64,000 nucleotides of DNA from Collinsella aerofaciens (GCF_020181355.1 NZ_CP084004.1:496001-560000); one strand, 5' to 3'. Shown: positions 46,369 through 57,991, numbered from the stretch's first letter. The notes: generated by a model not told the origin, from the letters alone. Numbers and translations: made by a program.

Positions 46369-46504
46369 GGGCCGCGTGCCCGCCCGCAATATATTTGATT
46401 GATCGCGAGTTCCGCACGCAAAGAAGGCCACTTAATGTGGCCTTCGTCTTGCGCAGGACTGCCCGAGCAGGCAATCAAATATATTGCGGGCGGGCACGCG
46501 GCCC
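46369..46504. repeat. Perfect 33-bp inverted repeat with nested hairpin
   Basis: Arms 46369-46401 and 46472-46504 are exact complements (core GCCCGCAATATATTTGATTG). The 70-nt interior itself forms a stem with AAGGCCAC/GTGGCCTT at its tip. Sits between murB and the convergent hydrolase gene, 9 nt from its stop codon. Confidence 0.9.
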
Positions 46505-46512
46505 CGTCGGCT

Positions 46513-47718
46513 TTACGACAGCGCCACGCCGCCGAGCCAGCCCCAACGCACGCCAGAGCCAGTGCCATAGAAGCTAATAAACGAATCAAGCGACTTAGAC
46601 GTAATGGCACCCTCGTTGCTCATAACGATGCCGCCGCCAACGTAGATACCCACATGACCGTAGATAAGGCCCGGAGCACCCGTGCCGCTGTGCGAGGAAT
46701 CGGCCACGATCATGCCCACCTGCAGCGCCGAGCGGTCGGAGCTATAGCACCATGCGTTAAACATGTCGCACGCATTGCCGCCAAAGTAGCCAACGCCGGC
46801 GTTACGGAAGACATTGGTGACCCACGCCGCGCACCAGTTCTGACCCGGCGAAGGCGTGGAGTAGCACGCGTTGACGACAGCCTGCTGCTTGCCCGAGCCG
46901 GCATTCTGCTGCGGAGTTCCGGGCGCGTACGATCCACCACCCGAGCTCGAACCACCCGAGTAGGAATTGTTCTTGTTCGCGGCAGCCGCGGCAGCGGCAG
47001 CCTTCCTAGCGGCCTCCTCAGCCTGGGCGGCAGCGAGGATCTCGGAATCGCGCTGAGCCATGAGCTCCTTGACGTCGTCGGAAAGACCGTTCAGCACGGT
47101 CTGGACTTCTTGCTGCTTGGCCTGCATGTCCTGCATCTGGGCAGTCTGCTGGTCCTTGAGCTTCTCTAAGTCGGCCTTCTGCGACTCGAGCTCGGTCTTT
47201 TGCGCATCGAGCTCTTCCTGGATGGTCTGAATGTCCTCGATGGCGTCGCGGTCGCTCTTGTTGATCTTCTCAACGTAATGCGCGTTGGCGACGAGTTCCT
47301 CAAACGAGCCAGAGGCCAGCAGCAGCGACAGGATGTTCGTGCCGCCGGACTTGTAGCTGGCGGCCACGCGATCGGAAAGGTCGTTGCGCTTCTTCTTGAG
47401 CTCGGCCTTCTTTTCATCGATCTGGGCCTGCGTGTCGTCAATCTTGCCCTGGACATTCTCGATGTCGTTGAGGGTCTGGGCATTCTTGTTGGCCAGCGCC
47501 GCATACTCATTTGCGATGCTGTCGAGCTGGGCCTGAACCTCGTCGAGCTGGGCCTGGGCGGCATTCAGTTTATCGGTGGTTTCTTTGGAAGCCTCCGCCG
47601 CATGGGCGCGAGCGGGCAGGCCAAAAAGAACTGCCGCAGAAGCGGCGCCGAACAGGGCCTTGAGGGCAGTGCGGCGCGAGAGCTCCTGGGAAAGGATAGA
47701 ATCGCTGTTTGGTGACAT
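46513..47718 (-). CDS. Secreted coiled-coil peptidoglycan hydrolase (PcsB/CHAP-like)
   Basis: 401 residues. Signal peptide with twin Arg (SRRTALKALFGAASAAVLFGLPARAHA, residues 14-40), which allows Tat export. Then a long coiled coil (about 45-235), an Ala-rich and Ser/Gly-rich linker, and a C-terminal catalytic domain (about 275-401). Nucleophile Cys in NWCAAWVTNVF and His in IYGHVGIYVGGG fit a CHAP or NlpC/P60 fold. The layout is that of PcsB and RipA-type division hydrolases. Stop lies beside a long palindrome. Confidence 0.9.
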   Translation of the reverse strand: MSPNSDSILSQELSRRTALKALFGAASAAVLFGLPARAHAAEASKETTDKLNAAQAQLDEVQAQLDSIANEYAALANKNAQTLNDIENVQGKIDDTQAQIDEKKAELKKKRNDLSDRVAASYKSGGTNILSLLLASGSFEELVANAHYVEKINKSDRDAIEDIQTIQEELDAQKTELESQKADLEKLKDQQTAQMQDMQAKQQEVQTVLNGLSDDVKELMAQRDSEILAAAQAEEAARKAAAAAAAANKNNSYSGGSSSGGGSYAPGTPQQNAGSGKQQAVVNACYSTPSPGQNWCAAWVTNVFRNAGVGYFGGNACDMFNAWCYSSDRSALQVGMIVADSSHSGTGAPGLIYGHVGIYVGGGIVMSNEGAITSKSLDSFISFYGTGSGVRWGWLGGVALS

Positions 47719-47984
47719 ATGTACTCCGTTACATGCTTATTTATATGTCGCTCAACTCATACATATTAGCGTACATATGGCGCGTCCCAACGATTTCCAC
47801 GAACGGCAGGAAACTACAAGGTCAGCGGCTCGTAAGCAAATGTCAAAGATCAGGTTATGCGTACGCAAGCTCTTCTATGAGTACGTTAGCACAATCCTCT
47901 GCTTTTCCTACAGCGCACGATTTGGGCGTCCCTGCCTGCGCTATACTCCCCTGAAGAAGTGTTCCTGATTCGATAGGAGACTAC

Positions 47985-49046
47985 ATGTCCAAAGCACTCG
48001 ACCCCAAAGACACCTGCGTCCTCGTTACCGGTGGCGCCGGCTTTATCGGCTCGCACACCGTCGTTCAGCTGCTCGAGGGTGGCTACCAGGTCGTCATCGT
48101 CGATGATCTCTCCAACTCCAGCGCCGTCGCCGTCGACCGCGTCAAGACCATCGTGGGCGACGAGGCCGCCAAGAACCTCACCTTCTACGAGGCCAACGTG
48201 CTCGACCGCGATGCAATGAACAAGATCTTCGATACCCATCAGATCGACCGCGTCATCCACTTCGCCGGTTTTAAGGCCGTCGGCGAGTCGGTGAGCAAGC
48301 CCGTCGAGTACTACCACAACAACATCGAGAACACCCTGGTGCTCATCGACGTCATGCGCAGCCATGGCTGCAAGTCCATCATCTTCTCGAGCTCCTCGAC
48401 CGTCTACGGCGACCCGAACAACCCGCCCGTCACCGAGGAGGATCCTAAGAAGCCCGCGACCAACCCCTATGGTTGGACCAAGTGGATGATCGAGCAGATC
48501 CTTATGGACGTCCACACCGCCGACCCCGAGTGGGACGTCGTGCTGCTCCGTTACTTCAACCCCATTGGCGCTCATCCGTCGGGCCTGATCGGCGAGGACC
48601 CCAAGGGCATCCCCAACAACTTGGTGCCCTATGTCGCCCAGGTCGCCGTGGGCAAGCTCGAGGCCGTTCAGGTCTTTGGCAACGACTACCCCACCCCCGA
48701 CGGCACCGGCGTGCGCGACTACATCCACGTGTGCGATCTGGCCTCTGGTCACGTTGCCGCCCTTAACTGGATGAACGGCAAGACCGGCGTCGAGATCTTT
48801 AACTTGGGCACCGGCACCGGCACCTCGGTACTCGAGGTCGTCGCCGCCTTCTCCAAGGCTTGTGGCAAGGAGCTGCCCTACGTGATCCGCGAGCGCCGCG
48901 CCGGCGACATCGCTGCCAACTGGTGCGATGCCTCCAAGGCCGAGCGCATGATGGGCTGGAAGGCCCAATACGACATCGCGGACATGTGCCGCGATAGCTG
49001 GAACTGGCAGAGCCACAACCCCAACGGCTTCGCCGACGCCGAGTAG
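47985..49046 (+). CDS. galE: UDP-glucose 4-epimerase
   Basis: 353 residues. Interconverts UDP-galactose and UDP-glucose. NAD-binding VTGGAGFIGSHTV (residues 14-26), catalytic Ser-Ser-Ser in SSSSTVYGD, and Tyr-x3-Lys in YGWTKWMIEQ. TAGGAG stands before the start. Monocistronic, with a strong terminator at 49069-49102. Confidence 0.97.
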   Translation: MSKALDPKDTCVLVTGGAGFIGSHTVVQLLEGGYQVVIVDDLSNSSAVAVDRVKTIVGDEAAKNLTFYEANVLDRDAMNKIFDTHQIDRVIHFAGFKAVGESVSKPVEYYHNNIENTLVLIDVMRSHGCKSIIFSSSSTVYGDPNNPPVTEEDPKKPATNPYGWTKWMIEQILMDVHTADPEWDVVLLRYFNPIGAHPSGLIGEDPKGIPNNLVPYVAQVAVGKLEAVQVFGNDYPTPDGTGVRDYIHVCDLASGHVAALNWMNGKTGVEIFNLGTGTGTSVLEVVAAFSKACGKELPYVIRERRAGDIAANWCDASKAERMMGWKAQYDIADMCRDSWNWQSHNPNGFADAE

Positions 49047-49068
49047 CAAAAACCTACATACCGCTCTT

Positions 49069-49102
49069 GCCCCGATCTCACGTTGTGAGGTCGGGGCTTT
49101 TT
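49069..49102 (+). terminator. Terminator behind galE
   Basis: A stem of GCCCCGATCTCAC with GTGAGGTCGGGGC, then TTTTT. Confidence 0.88.
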
Positions 49103-49113
49103 CATGGCATGTA

Positions 49114-49127
49114 ACCATTCGCCGAAA
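49114..49127 (+). promoter_or_regulatory. ACCRTTCRCCGAA motif, copy 3 (malQ)
   Basis: ACCATTCGCCGAAA on the gene strand, 140 nt before malQ. Confidence 0.5.
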
Positions 49128-49156
49128 ATCGACCAACTTTTTTATCTTGCCTGTAC

Positions 49157-49168
49157 ATGTTTAAACAA
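49157..49168 (+). promoter_or_regulatory. GTTTAAAC operator in the malQ promoter
   Basis: ATGTTTAAACAA with the palindrome TGTTTAAACA, about 10 nt before a TACAAT -10 box (49176-49181). Matches the sites around the TreR-like regulator gene at 58298-59017. Confidence 0.65.
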
Positions 49169-49266
49169 CATGTTTTACAATAAGCGTATCGAATCAGAAC
49201 ATCGGAGGCGGACTGCACACCCATCGGCAGGCCGACCCCACAACAAGAAGGTTGGTGAGCGCATTC

Positions 49267-50772
49267 ATGGAGCGTGCAAGCGGCGTCCTCATGCCCGTCT
49301 CATCTCTGCCCGGACCATACGGAATCGGCGGCTTTGGCTGGAATGCCTACGACTTCGTCGATTTTCTCGCCTCGTGCAAACAACATTACTGGCAGATTCT
49401 GCCCCTTACGACGACCAGCTATGGCGATTCGCCCTATCAGTCGTTCTCGGCCCGCGCAGGCAACCCCAGCTTTATCGACTTTGCCGAGCTTATCGAGGCA
49501 GGGTATCTGGAGCAGCGCGATATCGACGGCGTGTATCTGGGATCTGACCCCAGCAATGTCGACTACGGTGCTATCTTTGGCGGCCGCCGTCAGATTCTCG
49601 ACCGCGCCGCCGAGCGCTTTGCTGCCGACAAGCCGGCCGATTTCGATGACTTTATCCAGGCCAACGAGGACTGGCTCATCCCCTACTGTGAGTTCATGAC
49701 CGTCAAAGAGGAGTGCGGTCTCAAGGCGTTTTGGGAGTGGCCCGCGGAGCTCCGCACCCGCGGTGAGGCTTCCGCCAAGGTCTGCGCCGACCATCCGGCG
49801 CGTATGCTCTACCACCAGATGACGCAGTACTTCTTCGATCGCCAGTGGAGCCGCCTCAAGGCCTATGCCAACGAGCGCGACATTCTCATCATCGGCGACC
49901 TGCCCATCTATGTCTCGCGTGACTCCGTCGAGATGTGGGCGACGCCTGAGCTCTTTAAGATCGACGCCGCCGGCAATCCCGTGAGCGTCGCCGGCACGCC
50001 GCCCGACCAGTTCTCGGCCACCGGCCAGTACTGGGGCAACCCCATCTACGACTGGGACGCCATGGAGTCCGACGGCTTCTCCTGGTGGGAGGGCCGCATT
50101 CGCGCCGCCCTCGACATGTACGACGTCATCCGCCTGGATCACTTCCGCGGCTTCGAGGCCTATTGGGAGGTGCCGTTCTCCTCGCCCGATTCGTCCTACG
50201 GTTCGTGGACGCAGGGTCCCGGCCTCAAGTTCTTCAAGACGCTCGAGGAAAAGCTCGGCACGCTGCCCATCATCGCCGAGGACCTGGGCTTCCTCACCCC
50301 CGGCGTCATCGACATGCGCGACAACTCGGGCTTCCCCGGCATGAAGATCCTGCAGTTTGCCTTTGAGGGCACCAACTCGTACTACCTGCCGCATAACTAC
50401 ATCGCCAACACCGTCGCCTATGTGGGCACCCACGACAACGAGACGGCGCGCGGTTGGTTTGAGGGAACGGCCACCCCCCGTCAGCGCGAGCAGGCAGCCC
50501 TGTACACCCATCAGCAGGCCGGCGAACCCATGGCAGATGCACTCAACCGCACCATCGCCGCCAGCGTGAGCGACACGTGCATCTACACCATGCAGGACCT
50601 GCTCAACTTGGGCAACGAGGCGCGCATCAACACCCCTGCCACGCTGGGCGGCAACTGGACCTGGCGCATGCTCGACGGCGCCATCACCCGCGAGCTCGAG
50701 CACAAACTCACCGACTGGACCGAGACCTACTTCCGCATCCCGTCGGAAGCCGAAATCGAGCTTCCTCAATAG
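49267..50772 (+). CDS. malQ: 4-alpha-glucanotransferase (amylomaltase)
   Basis: 501 residues from MERASGVLMPVSSLPGPYG; upstream TTG and GTG codons are in frame, but GGTGAG 7 nt ahead favours the ATG. GH77 blocks: PYQSFSARAGNP, GDLPIYVS, RLDHFRGFEAYWEVP (nucleophile Asp), AEDLGFLTPGV (acid Glu) and GTHDNET. Moves glucan chains between maltodextrins, yielding glucose and longer chains for glgP, which follows 128 nt later. Confidence 0.96.
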   Translation: MERASGVLMPVSSLPGPYGIGGFGWNAYDFVDFLASCKQHYWQILPLTTTSYGDSPYQSFSARAGNPSFIDFAELIEAGYLEQRDIDGVYLGSDPSNVDYGAIFGGRRQILDRAAERFAADKPADFDDFIQANEDWLIPYCEFMTVKEECGLKAFWEWPAELRTRGEASAKVCADHPARMLYHQMTQYFFDRQWSRLKAYANERDILIIGDLPIYVSRDSVEMWATPELFKIDAAGNPVSVAGTPPDQFSATGQYWGNPIYDWDAMESDGFSWWEGRIRAALDMYDVIRLDHFRGFEAYWEVPFSSPDSSYGSWTQGPGLKFFKTLEEKLGTLPIIAEDLGFLTPGVIDMRDNSGFPGMKILQFAFEGTNSYYLPHNYIANTVAYVGTHDNETARGWFEGTATPRQREQAALYTHQQAGEPMADALNRTIAASVSDTCIYTMQDLLNLGNEARINTPATLGGNWTWRMLDGAITRELEHKLTDWTETYFRIPSEAEIELPQ

Positions 50773-50900
50773 GAGCTACCGCGCCCGACCCCTCCCCACC
50801 GTGCGGACGCGCTTGCTTTTCCCGCGTGAGGCCACCCCAATCCCCTCGCGCGGGCTTCTTATGAATTGCAGACATGAAACAACCCATCACAGGAGAAAAC

Positions 50901-53168
<2,268 letters not shown>

Positions 53169-53196
53169 TTTCACTTCCCTTACCCATCCTCTTGAG

Positions 53197-53228
53197 AAAC
53201 GGAGTCGTGGCAACACGGCTCCGTTTTT
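53197..53228 (+). terminator. Terminator behind glgP
   Basis: AACGGAG with CTCCGTT and an inner CGTG/CACG stem, then TTTTTT. Confidence 0.85.
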
Positions 53229-53269
53229 TGTGCCCGCACGTTATCCTGTGACCCAACTCGGCCAAACAA

Positions 53270-53485
53270 TCTCGATCTGTAACAACTACTCGGTAAAAAC
53301 GGTCCCAGCTGTTACAGATTGAGACATACCGGCCCCTCCCCTTGGGTTTATCTCGATCTGTAACATCTAGCAGCTGAAATTCACCTTTGGTGTTACAGAT
53401 TTAGATGAAATGGTTAGCTCAGCGGAACCGTCTCGATCTGTAACATCTAACGTCCGAAATCAGCCTCACCCGTTACAGATCGAGA
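53270..53485. repeat. Three evenly spaced 55-nt palindromes
   Basis: Units at 53270-53324, 53351-53405 and 53431-53485. Each has the left arm TCTCGATCTGTAACA, a 25-nt loop and a right arm close to TGTTACAGATCGAGA. The period is 81 then 80 nt. The loops differ but share parts (units 2 and 3: TCTARC..., GAAAT). They fill most of the 457-nt gap between glgP and the ABC operon. Confidence 0.88.
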
Positions 53486-53517
53486 CAAACGACCGGTCAG
53501 ACAGCCCCAACACAAAG

Positions 53518-53556
53518 AAAGGCTCCCCTCTCGCCCAGTGGACGGGAGGGGAGCCT
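53518..53556 (-). terminator. Terminator of the ABC transporter operon
   Basis: AAAGGCTCCCCTC (53518-53530) pairs with GAGGGGAGCCTT (53545-53556); T-rich on the minus strand. Confidence 0.8.
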
Positions 53557-53625
53557 TATATGTGACCGCGGCAAAAGGATGGCAATACCGCAGTCGCCCA
53601 AAGGGAGGGCCTGGATGCACCGGGC

Positions 53626-54825
53626 CTAGATTAGGTTCTTGCCAGAGACCTTATCGAAGAGGTGGGTCGCGTTCTTCTCAAACTTGAACCAGATGGTGTC
53701 GCCAGCCTTGAGCGCGCCCTTGGCCTCGAGGTCGACGACGGGGATAATCAGGACAAACTGGCCGTCGGGAGCGGTCACGTGGACATGCTCGGTCGAGCCC
53801 ATGAGCTCGGTCACCTCGACGGTACCCTGGAGCGCGCCCTCCTCGCCCTTGTCGGCAAGCAGGATCTGCTCGGGACGCACGCCGGCCGTAATCTCCTTCA
53901 CGTCGCCGCCGTCCCAGTTGAGGGCAAGTTGAGCGCAAGTCTCGGGGGCGAGTGCCACGTTCATATCCTCGGTCTTGACGGTAAAGCCGTTGCCCGAGCG
54001 CACCAGCTGGGCATCGAAGAAGTTCATCTGCGGCACGCCGATGAAGCCGGCGACGAAGATGTTCGCGGGATGGTTGAAGACCTCCTGCGGCGTGGCGATC
54101 TGCTGGACGACGCCGTCCTTCATGACCACGATACGGTCGCCAAGGGTCATGGCCTCGGTCTGGTCGTGAGTAACATAAATGAACGTGCCCTTGATCTCGT
54201 GGCGCAGCTTAATGAGCTCGGCACGCATCTGGTTACGAAGCTTGGCGTCCAGGTTGGACAGCGGCTCGTCCATCAGGAAGACCTTGGGGTCACGCACGAT
54301 GGCGCGGCCGATAGCGACACGCTGGCGCTGGCCGCCGGAGAGCGCCTTGGGCTTACGGTCGAGGTACTCGGTAATGCCCAGAATCTCGGCAGCAGAGCGA
54401 ACCTTGCGGTCGATCTCGTCCTTGGGAACCTTCTTGAGCTCGAGCGTAAATGCCATGTTCTCGTACACCGTCATATTGGGGTACAGAGCGTAGCTCTGGA
54501 ACACCATGGCGATGTCGCGGTCCTTGGGCGCCACGTCGTTGACACGCTTGCCGTCGATGAGCACATCGCCCGAGGTAATGTCCTCCAGGCCGGCGACCAT
54601 GCGCATCGTCGTGGACTTACCGCAGCCAGAGGGGCCAACGAGGACGACGAACTCCTGGTCGTGAACGGTGAGGTTGAAGTCCTCTACAGCGAGCACACCG
54701 TCCTCGGTAACCTTGAGGTTGTGCTTCTTCTCCTCGGTCTTCTTCTTTTTGCCAAAGAAGCCTTTCTTTTTTGACTCGTTGTTGGGATACACCTTCTGAA
54801 CATGTTTGAGAACAATCTCGGCCAT
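53626..54825 (-). CDS. MsmK/MalK-type sugar ABC ATPase
   Basis: 399 residues. Walker A GPSGCGKST, Q-loop FQSYALYPNMTV, signature LSGGQRQRVAIGRA, Walker B VFLMDEPLSNLDAKLR, H-loop YVTHDQTEAM, and a C-terminal TOBE/OB regulatory region (about 270-399). Residues 14-45 are an unusual Lys-rich insert (SKKKGFFGKKKKTEEKK) between the first two strands, absent from most MalK proteins. Energises the permeases encoded upstream. Confidence 0.95.
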   Translation of the reverse strand: MAEIVLKHVQKVYPNNESKKKGFFGKKKKTEEKKHNLKVTEDGVLAVEDFNLTVHDQEFVVLVGPSGCGKSTTMRMVAGLEDITSGDVLIDGKRVNDVAPKDRDIAMVFQSYALYPNMTVYENMAFTLELKKVPKDEIDRKVRSAAEILGITEYLDRKPKALSGGQRQRVAIGRAIVRDPKVFLMDEPLSNLDAKLRNQMRAELIKLRHEIKGTFIYVTHDQTEAMTLGDRIVVMKDGVVQQIATPQEVFNHPANIFVAGFIGVPQMNFFDAQLVRSGNGFTVKTEDMNVALAPETCAQLALNWDGGDVKEITAGVRPEQILLADKGEEGALQGTVEVTELMGSTEHVHVTAPDGQFVLIIPVVDLEAKGALKAGDTIWFKFEKNATHLFDKVSGKNLI

Positions 54826-54893
54826 GTCTCTACCTTTCGATATGCGGCGCCGCGCTGAGGGGCGCCGCAGAAACTTGCAAAACAGTTACGGCA

Positions 54894-55733
54894 TTAGCCC
54901 TTGACGGCACCTGCCACCACGCCGTCGATGATGTACTTCTGACAGAGGATGTACATGATAACGATGGGGATAACGACCATCATGATGCAGGCCATCATGG
55001 GGCCGAGCTCGACGTGGCCGTAGCCGCCGCGGAAGTACTGAATCAAGATAGGAATGGTCTTGTACTTGGTGGAGTCGAGCGTAAGGTAGGGCAGCAGATA
55101 GTCGTTCCAGACCCACATGGTCTCGAGGATGCCGACCGAAAGATAGGTGGGCTTCATGATGGGAAGGACGATCTTAAAGAACACCTGGACCGGGTTGCAG
55201 CCATCAATCATGGCCGCCTCCTCGATCTCGAGCGGGATGTTCTTTACAAAACCGGCGAACATAAAGACCGCCAGGCCCGCGCCAAAGCCCAGATAGATAA
55301 AGCAGATGTTGAACGGCGTGTTAAAGCCGATGCGGTCCGCCAAATTGGACAGCGTGAACATGAGCATCTGGAACGGCACGACCATCGAGAACACGAACAG
55401 GTAATAGAAGAAGTTCGAGATCTTGTTGTTGACACGAACCACGTACCAAGCGCACATGGAGCAGCACACCAAGATCAGCACGACCGACGTGACCGTGATG
55501 ATGAGCGAGTACATAAATGCCGAGGCAAAGCCCTGCTCGTTAAGGGCGTGCATGTAGTTTGCGAGGCCGTTGAACGTCTCGGGCGTGAGCAGATCGAATG
55601 CCGTGGTGGTGCTGATTGCGGTCGCTTTCTTAAAAGAATTAAGCGCAATCATGAACACGGGGTAGATCCACGCGAGCGACAGGATCGTAAAGAAAATCGA
55701 GAGCGCGCGGTTGATAACCTTATCGCGTTTCAT
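54894..55733 (-). CDS. Sugar ABC permease, MalG-like
   Basis: 279 residues, six membrane helices. The EAA loop near residues 175-195 (EIEEAAMIDGCNPVQVFFKIVLPIMKP) contacts the ATPase. The start overlaps the upstream permease stop by 1 nt. Belongs to the CUT1 class. Confidence 0.95.
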   Translation of the reverse strand: MKRDKVINRALSIFFTILSLAWIYPVFMIALNSFKKATAISTTTAFDLLTPETFNGLANYMHALNEQGFASAFMYSLIITVTSVVLILVCCSMCAWYVVRVNNKISNFFYYLFVFSMVVPFQMLMFTLSNLADRIGFNTPFNICFIYLGFGAGLAVFMFAGFVKNIPLEIEEAAMIDGCNPVQVFFKIVLPIMKPTYLSVGILETMWVWNDYLLPYLTLDSTKYKTIPILIQYFRGGYGHVELGPMMACIMMVVIPIVIMYILCQKYIIDGVVAGAVKG

Positions 55734-56587
55734 TACTGCTGCACCTCCTTGGACCTCGTGGCCTTAAGCTGGATCATGGAAATAGCAACAACCAGGATGC
55801 AGAAGATAACCGCCTTGGCCTGACCGATGCCCTGCCATGCAATACCGGCACGCGAATAGAACGTGTTGTAGATGTTCAGGGCGAGCATCTCGGTGGAGTG
55901 CGCGGGGGCGCCGCCGGTAAGGGCGAGGTTCTGGTCGAACAGCTTAAAGCCGTTGGTGATGGACAGGAACAGGCAGATGGTGATGGTCGGCATCAGGTTA
56001 GGGACCTTAACCTTCCAAAACGTCTGCCATGCCGTGGCACCGTCGACCTTGGCGGCCTCGATGTAGTCGGACGGAATGGACTGCAGACCAGCGATGTAGA
56101 TGATCATCATGTAGCCGACCTGCTGCCACAGGGTCAGGATGATAAGGCCCCAGAAGCCAGCAGCAGAGTTAAGGGCGATGAGCTGGGCGCCGATGTTGGA
56201 GAGCAGGCAGTTGATCAAGATCTGCCAGATGTAGCCCAGCACGATGCCGCCGATCAGGTTCGGCATAAAGAAGATCGTACGGAAGATGTTAGTGCCCTTG
56301 AGCGCCTTGCGGGTGAGCGCCTGCGCGATGGCGAGGGCAATCACGTTGATGAGCACCGTCGACAGGAAGGCAAACGCCACCGTAAAGAAGAACGACGTGG
56401 TAAACTGCGAATCGGACAATGCGCGCACGTAGTTCTCGATACCGACAAAGTGCGCGTTGTTAATGGTAATAAACTGGCAGAACGAGAGATAGAAGCCCTG
56501 GATAAAGGGAATCACGAACCCGATCATAAACGCCAGGCACGTGGGCAGCATAAAGAGCGGCCACCAGCGCTTAAGTGCTTTGCCCAT
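55733..56587 (-). CDS. Sugar ABC permease, MalF-like
   Basis: 284 residues with six helices and the EAA loop DYIEAAKVDGATAWQTFWKVKVPNLMPT. Short form without the large periplasmic P2 loop of E. coli MalF. It lies between the binding-protein gene and the MalG-like gene. Confidence 0.95.
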   Translation of the reverse strand: MGKALKRWWPLFMLPTCLAFMIGFVIPFIQGFYLSFCQFITINNAHFVGIENYVRALSDSQFTTSFFFTVAFAFLSTVLINVIALAIAQALTRKALKGTNIFRTIFFMPNLIGGIVLGYIWQILINCLLSNIGAQLIALNSAAGFWGLIILTLWQQVGYMMIIYIAGLQSIPSDYIEAAKVDGATAWQTFWKVKVPNLMPTITICLFLSITNGFKLFDQNLALTGGAPAHSTEMLALNIYNTFYSRAGIAWQGIGQAKAVIFCILVVAISMIQLKATRSKEVQQ

Positions 56588-56674
56588 AAAAGGGTCCTTT
56601 CAATATGCAGGGGGCGGGCAAACCTACGTCTGCCCGCCCCCTGTCGCTAATCAGATAGCTTGGGCAGCAACTGC

Positions 56675-57991
56675 TTACTCGGAAGCAGCCTTCTCGGTCT
56701 TCCAGCCATCGACGAAGGCGTTCTTGACGCCGTCCCACTTGCTGTTATCGGCAGCGTAGGCAATCAGAGCCTGCTTGAGGTTCTTCTTCCACTCCTCGGA
56801 GGGAATGTAGACGAAGTCCCAAGCGACGGTCTTCTTGCCGTCCTTGGCCATGGCAACGGCCTGCTGCGAGAAGACGTTGGTGGTCTCCTTGGCGCTCTTG
56901 AACGGAGCGGTCAGACCCATCTTGTCGGCGATGATGCTGGTCGGGGTGTCAGCGGTGACGCACCAATACATGAAGTCCTCGGTGGCCTTCTGGGCATCCT
57001 CGGAAGCCTGGGAACTGACGCACCAATAGTTCTCGCCGCCGGAGCACAGGCCCTGGTTCTCCTCGCCGTCAACACCGATGTAGATGGGCATCATGCCAAT
57101 CTGATCGTCGGTCATGCCGGCCTTGACGAGGTCAGAGTAGGCCCAAGAGCCGTTCTGGTAGAAGACGGCCTTGCCGGTTGCGAACTCGTTGGTGGCGTCG
57201 TCGCCGGTCTTGGAAGCAAGCTGCGAAGGATCGCAGGTGGAGTCGGTGATGTACAGGTCGAAGATCTGCTTGTAGTTGTCGAGGAACTCACCCTTGATCT
57301 CGTCGTCCTCCTGGTTGTGCTCCTTCTCAAACTCGTAGTAGAGCGGCACGTTGGCAAGGTGGGTGGTGTAGCGCCAGCTGGAGGAGTCGTCCATGCCGGC
57401 GGAAGTGAAGGCACCCTCGACACCAAGCTCGTCCTTGCGGGCCTGGATGTCATCGGCACAAGCCTTCAGCTTGTCGAAGGAGTTGATGTCCTCGGCCTTG
57501 TAGCCAGCCTTCTCGAGCAGCTGCTTGTTGTAGATGATGCCGAAGCTCTCCTGGACCCAGTCGATACCCAGATCCTTGCCGTCGGACTGCAGAGCCAGGG
57601 AGTCGTCAATGAGCTCACCGCGGAGCTTGGTATCGGACAGGTCGGCGCAGTAATCCTTCCAGTTCTTAAGACCGGTGGGGCCGTTGACCTGGAACAGGGT
57701 CGGAGCGGAGCTCTTGGACATCTCGGACTTAAGCTTCTCCTCGTAGGTGTTGGAAGCGGCGGTCACGATCTTGACCTCGACGCCCTTCTCCTTCTTATAG
57801 GCCTTGGCGATCTCCTTCCACTCCTTGTCGACCTCGGGCTTGAATTGGAGGAAGTAGACCTCGGCAGCGTCACCAGAAGCAGAGGAGCCGGAGCCGGCAG
57901 AACCACCGCAACCCACGAGGCCCAGACCAAGAACTGCAGCCGCGGAACCAGCAAAGCCCAGGAACTGCCTTCTGCTCATTTCGTTCTTCAT
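56675..57991 (-). CDS. Sugar-binding lipoprotein of the ABC transporter
   Basis: 438 residues from MKNEMSRRQFLGFAG. Twin-Arg signal and a lipobox ending in LVGCGGS (Cys about residue 28), so a lipoprotein possibly exported by Tat. Extracellular solute-binding family 1: EVDKEWKEIAKAYKKEKGVEVKIVTA, VQESFGIIYNKQLLEKAGY, FATGKAVFYQNGSWAY. First gene of the operon, preceded by TTGTTTGAACAA and TTGTATAAACAA. Maltodextrin is the likely ligand given malQ and glgP upstream, but other oligosaccharides are possible. Confidence 0.93.
   Translation of the reverse strand: MKNEMSRRQFLGFAGSAAAVLGLGLVGCGGSAGSGSSASGDAAEVYFLQFKPEVDKEWKEIAKAYKKEKGVEVKIVTAASNTYEEKLKSEMSKSSAPTLFQVNGPTGLKNWKDYCADLSDTKLRGELIDDSLALQSDGKDLGIDWVQESFGIIYNKQLLEKAGYKAEDINSFDKLKACADDIQARKDELGVEGAFTSAGMDDSSSWRYTTHLANVPLYYEFEKEHNQEDDEIKGEFLDNYKQIFDLYITDSTCDPSQLASKTGDDATNEFATGKAVFYQNGSWAYSDLVKAGMTDDQIGMMPIYIGVDGEENQGLCSGGENYWCVSSQASEDAQKATEDFMYWCVTADTPTSIIADKMGLTAPFKSAKETTNVFSQQAVAMAKDGKKTVAWDFVYIPSEEWKKNLKQALIAYAADNSKWDGVKNAFVDGWKTEKAASE

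Noticed and set aside
47717-47780. CATATGTAC / GTACATATG inverted repeat between the hydrolase gene and galE
   Set aside because: Arms are 9 bp and 44 nt apart in an AT-rich promoter region; too weak to separate from chance.
53270-53485. CRISPR-like array
   Set aside because: Three units with palindromic arms and 25-nt loops do not form identical direct repeats with unique spacers of even size, and no cas genes are near.
53662-54774. 370-codon plus-strand frame opposite the ABC ATPase
   Set aside because: Antisense shadow of a gene with all ABC motifs; no domain or ribosome site.
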